Positions 42,908-52,257 of a stretch of 64,000 nt of DNA are shown piece by piece. The stretch lies in assembly GCF_001425865.1 (NCBI RefSeq), contig NZ_LMDS01000001.1, positions 920,921 through 984,920 on the forward strand, read 5' to 3'. This stretch comes from Rhizobacter sp. Root404. Its GTDB lineage: Bacteria > Pseudomonadota > Gammaproteobacteria > Burkholderiales > Burkholderiaceae_C. The first letter of the stretch is position 1. Every line of letters begins with the position of its first letter. Under the pieces are notes generated by a model that saw nothing but the letters and a program-made list of their open reading frames with translations, made no database searches and was not told the origin of the DNA. Made by a program: the position numbers and the translations under genes.

Positions 42908-43945
42908 ATGAAGCTCAAGCTCTCCCGTCGCGATTTCAGTCTGACCGCGGCCCAGATGATGGTCGGGTCGATGGCCGGGGGCGCGCTGTTCGGGTCCGGC
43001 CCGGCCCTGGCGCAGCAGAAGGCGGTCAATCTGGGCACCTTCGGCAGCATCGACGTGCAGAACTACATTCGCGCGAAGAACGCGATGGCGAAGACCTTCG
43101 GCCCGGGCACCAAGGTCGATTTCGTGACGGTGCGCGCCGGCTCGGAAGTGATCTCGGCGATCGCCGGCAACAGCCTCGACATGTGCAACCTCGGCTCCAG
43201 CCCGATGGTCGTCGGCTACGCGAACGGCGTGCAGGCATCGCTCGTCTACATCTACAAGAACATCATCGACAGCGAAGCGCTCGTGGTGCAGAACAGCGCC
43301 AACATCAAGAAGCTCGCCGATCTCAAGGGCAAGCGCGTCGGCCTGCCGTTCAACACCTCGGTGCACTTCGCGGCACTCGCTGCCTTCAAGACCGCGGGCC
43401 TGGGCGTCAACGACGTGCAGCTGATCAACATGCGCGCCGACACGATCGCCTCGGCCTGGACCCGCCGCGAGATCGATGCGAGCTACATCTGGGTGCCGGT
43501 CATCCCGAAGCTGGTCGAGGACGGCGGCACGGTGCTGTTCAAGACCGGCGACCTGAACGCCAGCGGCCTGGTGATGTTCGACGCCTTCCTGGTGCGGGAC
43601 GAATTCAAGAAGAAGAACCCTGAACTGGTGCTCGCATTCCTGAAGGACTTCGAGCAGATCGCGCAGACCTTCAAGCAGAACCCGAAGGAGGTCGTCGACA
43701 CGATGACCAAGTTCCTCGGCGTCGACGAGGCCGCCGTGATGCGCTCGCTCAACACGTTCTACCCGGTCCCGGCGAAGGAGCAGGTCACCGCGAAGTGGCT
43801 GGGCAAGCCGGGCGAGAAGAACTCCGCAGTGGTCAGGACGCTGCAGGTGCAGGCCGAGTTCCTGAAGGAGACCGGCCAGATCAACGCCCTGCCGAAGGAC
43901 ATGAACGGCCTGATCGACAGCAGTTTCGTCGCGCAGCTGGCTTGA
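42908..43945 (+). CDS. Taurine/sulfonate-type ABC transporter substrate-binding protein
   Basis: 345 aa. The N-terminal SRRDFSL with a following hydrophobic stretch and ALAQQ looks like a Tat signal. The mature part has the NMT1/TauA fold (NLGTFGSIDVQNYIRAKNAM; GSEVISAIAGNSLDMCNLGS; KKLADLKGKRVGLPFNTSVH). It is first of a binding protein-ATPase-permease-PLP lyase operon. TauA-like overall, but the linked lyase suggests a ligand other than taurine. Confidence 0.88.
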   Translation: MKLKLSRRDFSLTAAQMMVGSMAGGALFGSGPALAQQKAVNLGTFGSIDVQNYIRAKNAMAKTFGPGTKVDFVTVRAGSEVISAIAGNSLDMCNLGSSPMVVGYANGVQASLVYIYKNIIDSEALVVQNSANIKKLADLKGKRVGLPFNTSVHFAALAAFKTAGLGVNDVQLINMRADTIASAWTRREIDASYIWVPVIPKLVEDGGTVLFKTGDLNASGLVMFDAFLVRDEFKKKNPELVLAFLKDFEQIAQTFKQNPKEVVDTMTKFLGVDEAAVMRSLNTFYPVPAKEQVTAKWLGKPGEKNSAVVRTLQVQAEFLKETGQINALPKDMNGLIDSSFVAQLA

Positions 43946-44745
43946 TGGCGGGCGCACTGGTCAAGGCGCGTTTCGAGCAGGTCACCAAGCGCTTCGGTAC
44001 CGGGCCCGATTCGGTGCTCGCGCTGGAGCCCATCACGCTCGACATCGCCGAGAACGCGTTCGTCTGCCTGGTGGGCCCGTCGGGCTGCGGCAAGAGCACC
44101 CTGTTGAACATCCTCGCCGGCTTCGAGACGCCCACCAGCGGCGAAGCGCTCATGGACGGGCAACCCGTCCGGGGGCCGGACCCCCGGCGCGGCGTCGTGT
44201 TCCAGCAGGGCGCGTTGTTCACCTGGATGACGGTGCAGGACAACGTGGCGTTCGGTCCGCTCGCGACCGGCAAGTCCGACGCCGAGGCGGCGCAGATCGC
44301 CGCGCGGCACCTGGAGATGGTCGGGCTGGCGAGCTTCGCGAAGCGCTATCCGTACGAGCTCTCGGGCGGCATGCAGCAGCGCGTGGGCATCGCGCGCGCG
44401 CTCGCCAACGACCCGGAGATCCTGCTGATGGACGAGCCGTTCGCTGCGCTCGACGCCCAGACCCGCGAGCTGCTGCAGGAGGAGATCAAGCGCATCTGGC
44501 AGAGCACGCGCAAGACCGTGCTCTGGATCACCCACAGCATCGAAGAGGCGTTGTTCCTGGCGACCGACATCGTCGTGATGTCGGCGCGCCCCGGGCGCAT
44601 CAAGGCGCGCCTGTCGCCGCAGTTCGCGCTGAGCAGCGACCCGGGGGTCGTCGCGAGCGCCGAGTTCGTGCGCATGAAGGCCGAGATCTTCGGCCTGCTG
44701 CGCGAAGAGGCGCTGGCCGCGCAGCGCCAGGAGGCAACGCGATGA
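43945..44745 (+). CDS. Taurine/nitrate-type ABC transporter ATP-binding protein
   Basis: 266 aa. Walker A GPSGCGKST, signature LSGGMQQRVGIARAL and Walker B ILLMDEPFAALD are intact, followed by WITHSIEEALFLATDIVVMS. It is of the SsuB/TauB class. The ATG overlaps the binding-protein stop by one base (TGATG), and the stop overlaps the permease start (ATGA). Confidence 0.94.
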   Translation: MAGALVKARFEQVTKRFGTGPDSVLALEPITLDIAENAFVCLVGPSGCGKSTLLNILAGFETPTSGEALMDGQPVRGPDPRRGVVFQQGALFTWMTVQDNVAFGPLATGKSDAEAAQIAARHLEMVGLASFAKRYPYELSGGMQQRVGIARALANDPEILLMDEPFAALDAQTRELLQEEIKRIWQSTRKTVLWITHSIEEALFLATDIVVMSARPGRIKARLSPQFALSSDPGVVASAEFVRMKAEIFGLLREEALAAQRQEATR

Positions 44746-45548
44746 GCGCGCAGCGTGCGGGGCACCGCGGCGGTCGTTCGCGCTGGATCAACCTGGGGTC
44801 GTTCCTGTCGCTGCTGCTGCTGTGGGTGCTGGTCACCACGCCGTTCGGCGAGAAGCCGCTGGTGGCGCCGCTGTTCCTGCCGTCGCCGCTCTCGGTGTGG
44901 AACACCTTCCTGGGCCTGGCCACGAACGGCTATCAGGGCAAGAGTCTCTGGTACCACCTCGGCATCAGCCTGTTCCGCTTCGGGCTGGCGTTCACGCTCA
45001 CCGTGGTGGTCGCCGTGCCGCTCGGGCTGTGGATGGGCATGAACGAGACGGTCAAGGCGGTGCTCGATCCGCCGATCGAGATCAGTCGTCCGATGCCCAA
45101 GCTCGCGCTGCTGCCGCTGCTGATCATCTGGTTCGGCATCGGCGAGGTCGCGAAGGTGGTGATCATCGCGCTCGCGCTCTTCCCGATCCTGTCGATCAGT
45201 GCGATGCAGGCGGTCCGCGGGGTGGGGCGGCGCAAGGTCCAGGCGGCGATGGCGCTGGGCGCGTCGCGCACGATGATCTTCCGGCGCGTGATCTTCCCCG
45301 CGAGCCTGCCCGGCATCTTCACCAGCGTGCGCGTGTGCATCGGGCTCGGCGTCACGATGCTGGTCGGCGCGGAAATGATCGCGACCAGCGCGGGCATCGC
45401 CTACATGGCGATGTCGGCCTCGGATTTTCTGCTGACCAACGTCGTGATCGTCGGTGCGCTGATCATGGCGACGCTCGGCTATTCGCTCGATCTGTGCGCC
45501 CGCGCACTCGAGAACCACATCGTCCATTGGGGCGGGAAGGAAGGTTGA
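44742..45548 (+). CDS. Taurine/nitrate-type ABC transporter permease
   Basis: 268 aa with about six hydrophobic segments. The coupling motif region AMALGASRTMIFRRVIFPASLPGIFTSVR is the EAA loop of SsuC/TauC permeases. The N-terminal STWG-free basic leader precedes helix 1. It forms the inner-membrane channel for the upstream ATPase and binding protein. Confidence 0.94.
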   Translation: MSAQRAGHRGGRSRWINLGSFLSLLLLWVLVTTPFGEKPLVAPLFLPSPLSVWNTFLGLATNGYQGKSLWYHLGISLFRFGLAFTLTVVVAVPLGLWMGMNETVKAVLDPPIEISRPMPKLALLPLLIIWFGIGEVAKVVIIALALFPILSISAMQAVRGVGRRKVQAAMALGASRTMIFRRVIFPASLPGIFTSVRVCIGLGVTMLVGAEMIATSAGIAYMAMSASDFLLTNVVIVGALIMATLGYSLDLCARALENHIVHWGGKEG

Positions 45549-45549
45549 C

Positions 45550-46782
45550 ATGAATGCATTGCCGAAGGACGGCATCGCGTGGCCGGAACTGCGCGCACAG
45601 CTGCAGGACGCCGGCAAAGGTGACGTCGATTGGCGCGGCGGGCGGGTTCCGATGTTCATCCACTACGCCGGCGACGACGTGCTCGAAGTCGCGAAGCAGG
45701 CCTACCTGATGTACTTCTCCGAGAACGGACTGGGCCTGCGCGCATTCGGCAGCCTTGCGCGCTTCGAGTCGGAGGTCGTGCGCATGGCGTTGACGCTGAT
45801 GCACGGCGACGACGCGACCCGCGGTGCGATGACCACCGGCGGCACCGAGAGCATCTTCCTGGCCGTGAAGGCGGCGCGCGACCTGGCGAAGCAGCGCCGC
45901 CCCGGCATCCGCACGCCGCAGATCGTGATGGCGCAGAGTGCGCACCCGGCCTTCGACAAGGCGGCGCATTTCATGGGGCTGCAGCCGGTGCGCACGCCGC
46001 TTCGCGCCGACTTCACGGCCGACCCCGACGCGATCGCCGCAGCCATCACCGAGGACACGGTGATCGTCGTCGGTTCGGTGCCCGCCTTTCCGCACGGCGT
46101 GGTCGATCCCATCACCGAGATCGCCGCCGCGGCGAGTGCGCAAGGCGTCTGGATGCACGTCGACGCCTGTGTCGGCGGCTACATCGCGCCGTTCGCGCAG
46201 CAGCTCGATCCGTCCATCCCGGCCTGGGACTTCTCGGTCCCGGGCGTCACCTCCATCTCGGCCGATCTGCACAAGTACGGCTACACGGCCAAGGGCGCCT
46301 CGACGCTGCTGTTCCGCGATGCCGACGCCTTTGCCGGCATGGGCTGGTTCTTCGACAACTGGCCCCGTGGTCAGTACTTCACGCACACTCTGGTCGGCAC
46401 GCGCGCCGGCGGTGCGATCGCGGCCGCCTGGGCGGTGATGAACTACCTCGGCGAGGCCGGCTATCGCCGGATCACGCAACGGGTCCTCGACACGCGCGCC
46501 GCGCTCCAGGCCGGCACGGCCAGGCTCGGCCTCGAGACCTTCGGCGATCCGCGGCTGTCGATCCTCGCCTACGGGTCGCCCGAAGTCGATACCGCGGCGA
46601 TCGGCGCGCGCATGACCGAGCGTGGATGGGTGGTCGGCCATGTGACCGAACCTGCAGGGTTCCACCACATGCTCAACCTCACGCACGAGCCGATCGTCGG
46701 TCGCTATCTCGACGACCTCGCGACCTGCATGGCGGAGACGCCGCCGCCGTCCCGATCCGCCCCTCTCAAGGCGCAGTACTGA
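45550..46782 (+). CDS. Sphingosine-1-phosphate-lyase-like PLP enzyme
   Basis: 410 aa. Group II decarboxylase fold close to sphingosine-phosphate lyases: TTGGTESIFLAVKAAR (95-110), HVDACVGGY (203-211), and PLP lysine Lys242 in ADLHKYGYTAKGAS. It starts 1 nt after the permease stop, so it is the last gene of the transporter operon and probably cleaves the imported compound. S1P lyases make a retro-aldol cut of a 1,2-amino alcohol into an aldehyde and phosphoethanolamine; a sulfonate analogue would give taurine. The natural substrate is unknown. Its 3' end overlaps the convergent HPP-CBS gene by 17 nt. Confidence 0.82.
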   Translation: MNALPKDGIAWPELRAQLQDAGKGDVDWRGGRVPMFIHYAGDDVLEVAKQAYLMYFSENGLGLRAFGSLARFESEVVRMALTLMHGDDATRGAMTTGGTESIFLAVKAARDLAKQRRPGIRTPQIVMAQSAHPAFDKAAHFMGLQPVRTPLRADFTADPDAIAAAITEDTVIVVGSVPAFPHGVVDPITEIAAAASAQGVWMHVDACVGGYIAPFAQQLDPSIPAWDFSVPGVTSISADLHKYGYTAKGASTLLFRDADAFAGMGWFFDNWPRGQYFTHTLVGTRAGGAIAAAWAVMNYLGEAGYRRITQRVLDTRAALQAGTARLGLETFGDPRLSILAYGSPEVDTAAIGARMTERGWVVGHVTEPAGFHHMLNLTHEPIVGRYLDDLATCMAETPPPSRSAPLKAQY

Positions 46783-47956
46783 GCGCCGGCGCGCGGCCGA
46801 GCGCGACTTCGTAGAGCGCGGCGACCAGGTCGGTCTGCGTCACCATGCCGACCAGCCGCCGCTGGTCGTCGACGATCGGCACGTGGTGATGGCCCACGTC
46901 GGCCATCAGCGGCACCAGGTCGACGATCGGGGTCGCCTCCTGCGCGGTGCGCGCCGGCGCCGTCATGATCTGGCCGACGACCTCGTGCTTGGTCGAGTGG
47001 GTGTGCGGCGTGCGCTGGAGGAACTCGCGCAGGCGCCGCGCGATGGTCGGCTGCTCGGTCAGCCCGGCGTGGCGCAGGAAATCGGAGCGCGTGACGATGC
47101 CGATCACGTGGCGCGGCTTGTTCACCACCGGCAGCGCCTGCACCGCGTGGTCCTGCATCAGCGCCCACGCCTCCGCCAGTTCGGTACCGAACTCGACCGC
47201 GAGCACGTCCTTCGACATGATCTCGCGGCACAGCGTCGCGCCGAAGCGGCGCTGGAACGCCAGCTGCTCGGTGCGGTGGAACAGCGCCTCGAGGTCGTCG
47301 ACGCTGACGTCGAGCACCTGGTCGTATTCCTTCAGCGCGGCCTGCAGGTCGGCGGGGCTGAAGCCGAGCCGCGCGGTCGGCAGCGCGTCGGCGGTGCGGT
47401 GCGGGTGCGGTGCCTCGGCGCGCTGGTCGTGCGGGTAGCGGCGGCCCGTCAGGTTGTTGTAGACCAGCGCGGCGGCGAGCAGCAGCACGCTGTCGAGCGC
47501 GACCGGCACGAGCACGAACGCGAAGCCGAGCTCGTGGATCGCCGTGCCGCCGAGCACGGCCGTCAGCGCGACCGCACCGCTCGGCGGGTGCAGGCAGCGC
47601 AGCGCGAACATCGCGCCGATCGCGAAGAAGATCGCCGCCGCGGCGGCGGCGACAGGCGGACCGAACAGCTTCGCGCAGGTGACGCCGATCAGCGCCGAGA
47701 CGACGTTGCCGCCGACGATCGACCAGGGTTGCGCCAGCGGGCTGGCCGGCACGCCGAACAGCAGCACCGCGGAGGCGCCCATCGGCGCGATCAGCCAGAG
47801 CGCCGCGTGCGCCGAACCGAGGAGCGCGGCGCTGACCAGCCCGGTCAGCGCGATCCCGATCAGCGCGCCGCCGGCAGCGCGCAGACGCTCGCGCTGGCTG
47901 ACCGAGGCGCGCGGCGGCAGCAGGCTCTGCAGCCATGCCATCTGAGACGCTGCCAT
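46766..47956 (-). CDS. HPP-family membrane protein with two CBS domains
   Basis: 396 aa. The N-terminal HPP integral membrane domain has about four to five helices, with APMGASAVLLFGVPASPLAQP and the eponymous CLHPPSGAVALTAVLGG. The C-terminal half carries a CBS pair (FGTELAEAWALMQDHAVQALPVV; IVDLVPLMADVGHHHVPIVDD). HPP proteins are linked to nitrite or anion transport in plants and cyanobacteria; CBS pairs bind adenine nucleotides. It starts 1 nt after the SMP-30 gene. Confidence 0.9.
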   Translation of the reverse strand: MAASQMAWLQSLLPPRASVSQRERLRAAGGALIGIALTGLVSAALLGSAHAALWLIAPMGASAVLLFGVPASPLAQPWSIVGGNVVSALIGVTCAKLFGPPVAAAAAAIFFAIGAMFALRCLHPPSGAVALTAVLGGTAIHELGFAFVLVPVALDSVLLLAAALVYNNLTGRRYPHDQRAEAPHPHRTADALPTARLGFSPADLQAALKEYDQVLDVSVDDLEALFHRTEQLAFQRRFGATLCREIMSKDVLAVEFGTELAEAWALMQDHAVQALPVVNKPRHVIGIVTRSDFLRHAGLTEQPTIARRLREFLQRTPHTHSTKHEVVGQIMTAPARTAQEATPIVDLVPLMADVGHHHVPIVDDQRRLVGMVTQTDLVAALYEVALGRAPALSTAP

Positions 47957-47957
47957 C

Positions 47958-48887
47958 TCAACCCTCGTGGTTCAGGCGCAGGCCCGGCACCGGCCAGTCC
48001 TCGATCGCGATCAGCCGGCCGCTGCCGGACAGCGTGACGTAGGCGGTGCGCATGTCCGGCCCGCCGAAGCAGATGTTGGTGACGAAGCGGTCGGGCAGCG
48101 GCACGTGGCTGTGGTGCCGGCCGTCGGCCGAGACGATGCTGATGCCGCCGTGCATCAGCGTCGCGACGCACAGGTTGCCGAACGCGTCGACGGCCATCGA
48201 GTCGAAGCGCTGCCAGTGGTCGCCGGGCGAGGCGCACAGCATCGTCGCGCCCTGCGGCGAGGGCCAGGTGTCCTTGCGCACCCGCCCGGGCGCGGTGATG
48301 TCGAAGGACCAAAGGCGCGCGCCCTCGGTCTCGGCATAGTAGAGCGTGTTGCCATCCGGCGAGAGCGCGATGCCGTTCGGCGTCATCACCGGGCGCGCGA
48401 TCACGTGCGCCGCGCTGCCGTCGGGCTGGCCATAGAACACGCCGCCGCGGTCGAGCTCAGTCTCGCGCACCTTGCCGAGATCGGTGAAGTAGAAGCCGCC
48501 GTGCGCGTCGAACACGATGTCGTTCGGGCCGCGCAGGCCAAGGCCCTCGACGCTGCTGTACAGGCGCTCGAACTTCCCGGTGTTCAGGTCGACGCGCTCG
48601 ATGCGGCCGCCCGAGTAGTCCTCGGCCTGGCCGAGCGGGCGGAACGTGCCGTCGATCTCGGTGCCCCAGCGGAAGCCGCCGTTGTTGCAGACGTAGACCG
48701 CGCCGTCGGGCCCGAGCGCCGCGCCGTTCGGGCCGCCGCCGAGCTGCGCGACGACGTGCACGCTGCCGTCCGGCCGCACCCGGCTGAGCGTGCCGCGCGC
48801 GATCTCGACCAGCACGACCGAGCCGTCCTGCATCGCGATCGGGCCCTCGGGAAACTGCAGGCCGGTGGCCATCTCGCGGATCTTCAT
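47958..48887 (-). CDS. SMP-30/gluconolactonase-family protein
   Basis: 309 aa. A six-bladed propeller with LQFPEGPIAMQDGSVVLVEI at the N-terminus (metal-binding Glu in FPEGP), LRGPNDIVFDAHGGFYFTDLG, and VMTPNGIALSPDGNTLYYAET. Family members are Ca/Zn-dependent lactonases acting on sugar or aromatic lactones. Substrate unknown. It forms a tandem with the HPP-CBS gene. Confidence 0.9.
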   Translation of the reverse strand: MKIREMATGLQFPEGPIAMQDGSVVLVEIARGTLSRVRPDGSVHVVAQLGGGPNGAALGPDGAVYVCNNGGFRWGTEIDGTFRPLGQAEDYSGGRIERVDLNTGKFERLYSSVEGLGLRGPNDIVFDAHGGFYFTDLGKVRETELDRGGVFYGQPDGSAAHVIARPVMTPNGIALSPDGNTLYYAETEGARLWSFDITAPGRVRKDTWPSPQGATMLCASPGDHWQRFDSMAVDAFGNLCVATLMHGGISIVSADGRHHSHVPLPDRFVTNICFGGPDMRTAYVTLSGSGRLIAIEDWPVPGLRLNHEG

Positions 48888-48921
48888 CGTGTCGTCTCCT
48901 TCCGTTGTTCGATGCTTCTCG

Positions 48922-49551
48922 TCAACGGCGATGGCCGCGCGCGATGAAGACCGCGCCGGCCATCGCCGATTCCACCACCAGCCCGGCCACCGGCGCGCGC
49001 AGCAGGCTCCACGGCTCGGCCAGCCCGTCGAGCGAGGTGACCGAGTGCAGCGCCGCGCCGAACACGAACAGGTTGACCGGCCAGGCCCACGGCGCGGCCC
49101 ACTTCAGGCCGCAGGCGACGACACGCGCGCCCGGGCGCAGCGCCTGCATCACGTTCGAGACAGCCGCCGGGGCACGCAGGATGTCGTGGGTGAAGTGGAA
49201 GAGGGCGGCGTCGGCTCCGGACGTGATCAGCGCGTCCTCGACCGACGCCTCGATCAGCGTGACGTTGCGCCAGCCCTGCCGCGCGACGCAGTCGCGCGCC
49301 TGCGCCAGCATCTCGGGGCACTGCTCGATGCCGATGACCCGGCCGCTGGCCCCGACCGCCGTGCGCAGCGCCCGCAGGCTCAGGCCGGTGCCGCAGCCCG
49401 CGTCGATCACCGTGTTGCCCGCCTGCAGCACGAGCTGCGCGATCGCCTGCCGCCGCACCGGCTCGAACAGGGCGAGTTCCGCGTCGTAGACCGACGCACG
49501 GCGGCGGTACTGGGCGAGGGCGGCCTGGTGCGGCGGGGGCGGGGAGGGCAT
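48922..49551 (-). CDS. Class I SAM-dependent methyltransferase
   Basis: 209 aa. SAM-binding motif I VIDAGCGTGLSLRAL, the acidic GIEQCPEM, and motif near FHFTHDILRAPAAV. The C-terminus is hydrophobic (WAWPVNLFVFGAAL). It is small, like phosphatidylethanolamine or ubiquinone-type methyltransferases. It lies 33 nt after the COG0523 GTPase. Confidence 0.87.
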   Translation of the reverse strand: MPSPPPPHQAALAQYRRRASVYDAELALFEPVRRQAIAQLVLQAGNTVIDAGCGTGLSLRALRTAVGASGRVIGIEQCPEMLAQARDCVARQGWRNVTLIEASVEDALITSGADAALFHFTHDILRAPAAVSNVMQALRPGARVVACGLKWAAPWAWPVNLFVFGAALHSVTSLDGLAEPWSLLRAPVAGLVVESAMAGAVFIARGHRR

Positions 49552-49584
49552 CGGGGGCTCCGGGATCGGGTCAACCCCGCGATC

Positions 49585-50583
49585 CTACGTGGCCGCGCTG
49601 TCACCCCGGCCGAAGGTCTCGGCCAATGCGGCGGCGGGCAGACGGCCGCGCAGCCCAATCGCCACCAGCGCAGCGCCGTCGCGCGGCTCGTCGGCCCGCC
49701 GCAAGGCGCCGTGTCGACCCGCGAACTGCAGCTCGGACCAGCCGACGCTGCCGTCCGCGTCGGTCGTGCGCAGCACGCCCTTGAGCCGCAGCAGGCCGGA
49801 TGGCGTGGCGCGCAGCCAGGCGCGCAGCGCGGCGGCGTCGAACGCGCCGGCCGGGCGGCATGACCAGGTGTCGAAGAGCGCGCCGTGGTCGGGATCGAGC
49901 GTGTGGGCGTGGGCGTGGGCGTGGTGGCCGTGGTCGTGGTCGCACGCCGCCGATGCCGGGCGAGCGGCGTGTGCCTGCGGCAATGCCACCCCGCTGAGCA
50001 TCGCCAGCGGCACCGCGGCCCCGGTCGTCTCGAACACCGGCACCGGCCCGGCGATCGCAGCGATCCAGGTGCGCAGCGCGGCCCGCTCGTCCTCCGCGAC
50101 CAGGTCGACCTTGTTGACGACGACCAGGTCGGCCGCCCTCAGTTGCCGTTCGAGGGTGTCGGTCAGCAGCGGGTCGCGCCATTGGGCGCGCGCGGCGCTG
50201 GCGTCGACCAGCACGATCACGCCGTCCAGCACGAGGCCCGGGTCGGCGCGGCCGAGCTGCGCGATCCGCCACGGGTCGGAGACGCCGCTCGCCTCGATCA
50301 CGACCGCGTCGAAGCGCTCGGCCGATTCGAGCACCCGGATCAGTGCGCTGCTCAGGTCGTCGCCGATCTGGCAGCAGACGCAACCGTTGCTGAGCGCGAT
50401 CGTCTCGCCGGTGTTCGCCGCGATCAGCGCCGCATCGATGTTCAGCGCGCCGAAGTCGTTGACCAGCACCGCGAGCCGCTGCCCGCCGGCGTCGCGCAGC
50501 CAGCGGTTCAGCAGCGTCGTCTTGCCGGCGCCGAGGAAGCCGCCGATGACGGTCAGCGGCAGGCGCCTCGCGAGCGCGCTCAT
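49585..50583 (-). CDS. COG0523 (CobW/YjiA-type) metallochaperone GTPase
   Basis: 332 aa. Walker A GAGKTT (18-23); metal motif GCVCC (Cys68, Cys70, Cys71); a VVIEASGVSDPWRIAQ switch region; NKVD for guanine. A His-rich loop with alternating His and Ala/Asp lies near 214-232, before the CobW C-terminal domain. The family delivers zinc or other metals to client enzymes using GTP. It starts 9 nt after the amidohydrolase gene, a metal enzyme and the obvious candidate client. Confidence 0.92.
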   Translation of the reverse strand: MSALARRLPLTVIGGFLGAGKTTLLNRWLRDAGGQRLAVLVNDFGALNIDAALIAANTGETIALSNGCVCCQIGDDLSSALIRVLESAERFDAVVIEASGVSDPWRIAQLGRADPGLVLDGVIVLVDASAARAQWRDPLLTDTLERQLRAADLVVVNKVDLVAEDERAALRTWIAAIAGPVPVFETTGAAVPLAMLSGVALPQAHAARPASAACDHDHGHHAHAHAHTLDPDHGALFDTWSCRPAGAFDAAALRAWLRATPSGLLRLKGVLRTTDADGSVGWSELQFAGRHGALRRADEPRDGAALVAIGLRGRLPAAALAETFGRGDSAAT

Positions 50584-50592
50584 CCGTGGCGC

Positions 50593-52254
50593 CTAGTGCG
50601 CGGCGAACACCCGGCCCGAGAGCACCGTGCCCCAGACCCGCACGTCCTTCAGCGCGGCCGGGTCGACCGCGAGCGGATCGTCCTCGAGCACGCAGAAGTC
50701 GGCGCGCTTGCCGCATTCGATGCTGCCGACCTCGCCGTCGAGCTTCAGCGTCCAGGCGGCGCCGAGCGTGATTGCGTGCAGCGCCTGCGGGGCCGTGAGG
50801 CGCTCGGCCGCGCCGAGCACGCGGCCCTTCGGCGTGACGCGGTTCACCGCACACCATGCGGTGAACAGCGGCCCGAGCGGCGTGACCGGCGCGTCGGAGT
50901 GGATCGCCAGCGGCACGCCGGCCGCGAGCGCGCTGCCGCAGGCGTCGAGCCGGTTGGCACGGTCCGGGCCCATCGTCATCTCGTAGTGCTGGTCGCCCCA
51001 GTACCAGAGGTGGTTCGCGAACAGGTTGGCGCACAGGCCGAGCGCGGCCATGCGGCGGAACAGCGGCGCATCGATCATCTGGCCGTGCTGCAGCGTGTGG
51101 CGGTGGTCGGGGCGCGGCGCGCGCGTGACGACGCGCTCGATCGCGTCGATCGCGGCCTCGCTGGCCTCGTCGCCGTTGGTGTGGGTGTGGATCAGCAGCC
51201 CGGCGCGGTGGTAGGTCTCGAAGTCGGCCTCGTACTGCGCCGGTGCCATCACCCAGATCCCGTTCGGCGCGCCGTTGAAGTGGCCGGGCCAGCGCAGCCG
51301 CGCCGAGAAGCCCTGGATCGAGCCGTCCAGCATCATCTTGACCAGGCCGTAGCGGAGCTTGTCGGTGTTGCGCGCCTTCAAGGCGGTGACATGTTCGGCG
51401 CCGGCCGCCGCGCCGTGCGTGCCGTGAAAGGCCTGGAACGCCGGCAGGATGCGGATGCCGCAGTCCTCGCGGCCGAGTGCTTCCGCGAGCACGGCGATGT
51501 CCGACTCGGTGAGCTTGTTGACCAGGTCGGTCGCGGTCGTCACGCCCTGCATGCAGGCCAGGCGCGCGAACGAGCGCACGCCGGCCACCGTCATCGGCGA
51601 GAGCAGACCGGCGTCGCCGATCTTGCGGACGACGAGGAACATCGCGGCCGGCTCCTGCAATTCGCCGGTGGGCTCGCCCGCGTTCGTGCCGCCCTGGAAC
51701 TTGACGACGCCCTCGACCTCGTTGTCCCGCGTGATTTCGGCCAGGCGCAGCATCGCCGAGTTGACGTTCATCAGGTGGCCGTTGGCATGCGCGATCACGA
51801 TCGGCCGCGTCGCGCTCGCGCGGTCGAGGTGCTCGACCGTCATGCGCTCGCCGCCGAAGTAGATCGGGTCGAAGCCCCAGGCGATCAGCGGTGCGCTCGC
51901 CGGCTTGCCGGCGGCGCCCATCTGCGCGTCGATCTCGACCAGTCGCGCGACGACGGCATCCATCGAGCGCAGGCCCGGCCAGACCTTGCCCTGCGGATCG
52001 CGGCGGTCGAACCAGCCGAGGTACGGCATGTCCCACATGCTGCCTTCCTTCAGGTGGCAGTGGCCCTCGATCAACCCGGGCATCAGCACCTTGTCGGCGA
52101 AGCGATCGTCGAGCGTGTGCGGGCCCCACGCGGCCAGTTCAGCGAGCGCGCCGACACCGAGGATGCGCCCGTCCCGCACCGCCACGTGCGTGGCTTCGGG
52201 CTGCATCGCGTTCATCGTGATGATCTTGCGGGCGGAGTAGATCGTCGTCGTCAT
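50593..52254 (-). CDS. YtcJ-type amidohydrolase
   Basis: 553 aa. Metal ligands EGHCHLKEG (His65, His67), later IHTHTNGDEA, HTLQHGQ and HSDAP. The N- and C-terminal beta-sandwich halves (IYSARKIITMN; GSIECGKRADFCVLEDDPL) are complete. YtcJ-like enzymes hydrolyse N-substituted amides or formamides in the cytoplasm. It begins 3 nt after the transporter ATPase, so the transporter probably imports its substrate. Confidence 0.92.
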   Translation of the reverse strand: MTTTIYSARKIITMNAMQPEATHVAVRDGRILGVGALAELAAWGPHTLDDRFADKVLMPGLIEGHCHLKEGSMWDMPYLGWFDRRDPQGKVWPGLRSMDAVVARLVEIDAQMGAAGKPASAPLIAWGFDPIYFGGERMTVEHLDRASATRPIVIAHANGHLMNVNSAMLRLAEITRDNEVEGVVKFQGGTNAGEPTGELQEPAAMFLVVRKIGDAGLLSPMTVAGVRSFARLACMQGVTTATDLVNKLTESDIAVLAEALGREDCGIRILPAFQAFHGTHGAAAGAEHVTALKARNTDKLRYGLVKMMLDGSIQGFSARLRWPGHFNGAPNGIWVMAPAQYEADFETYHRAGLLIHTHTNGDEASEAAIDAIERVVTRAPRPDHRHTLQHGQMIDAPLFRRMAALGLCANLFANHLWYWGDQHYEMTMGPDRANRLDACGSALAAGVPLAIHSDAPVTPLGPLFTAWCAVNRVTPKGRVLGAAERLTAPQALHAITLGAAWTLKLDGEVGSIECGKRADFCVLEDDPLAVDPAALKDVRVWGTVLSGRVFAAH

Positions 52255-52257
52255 GGT

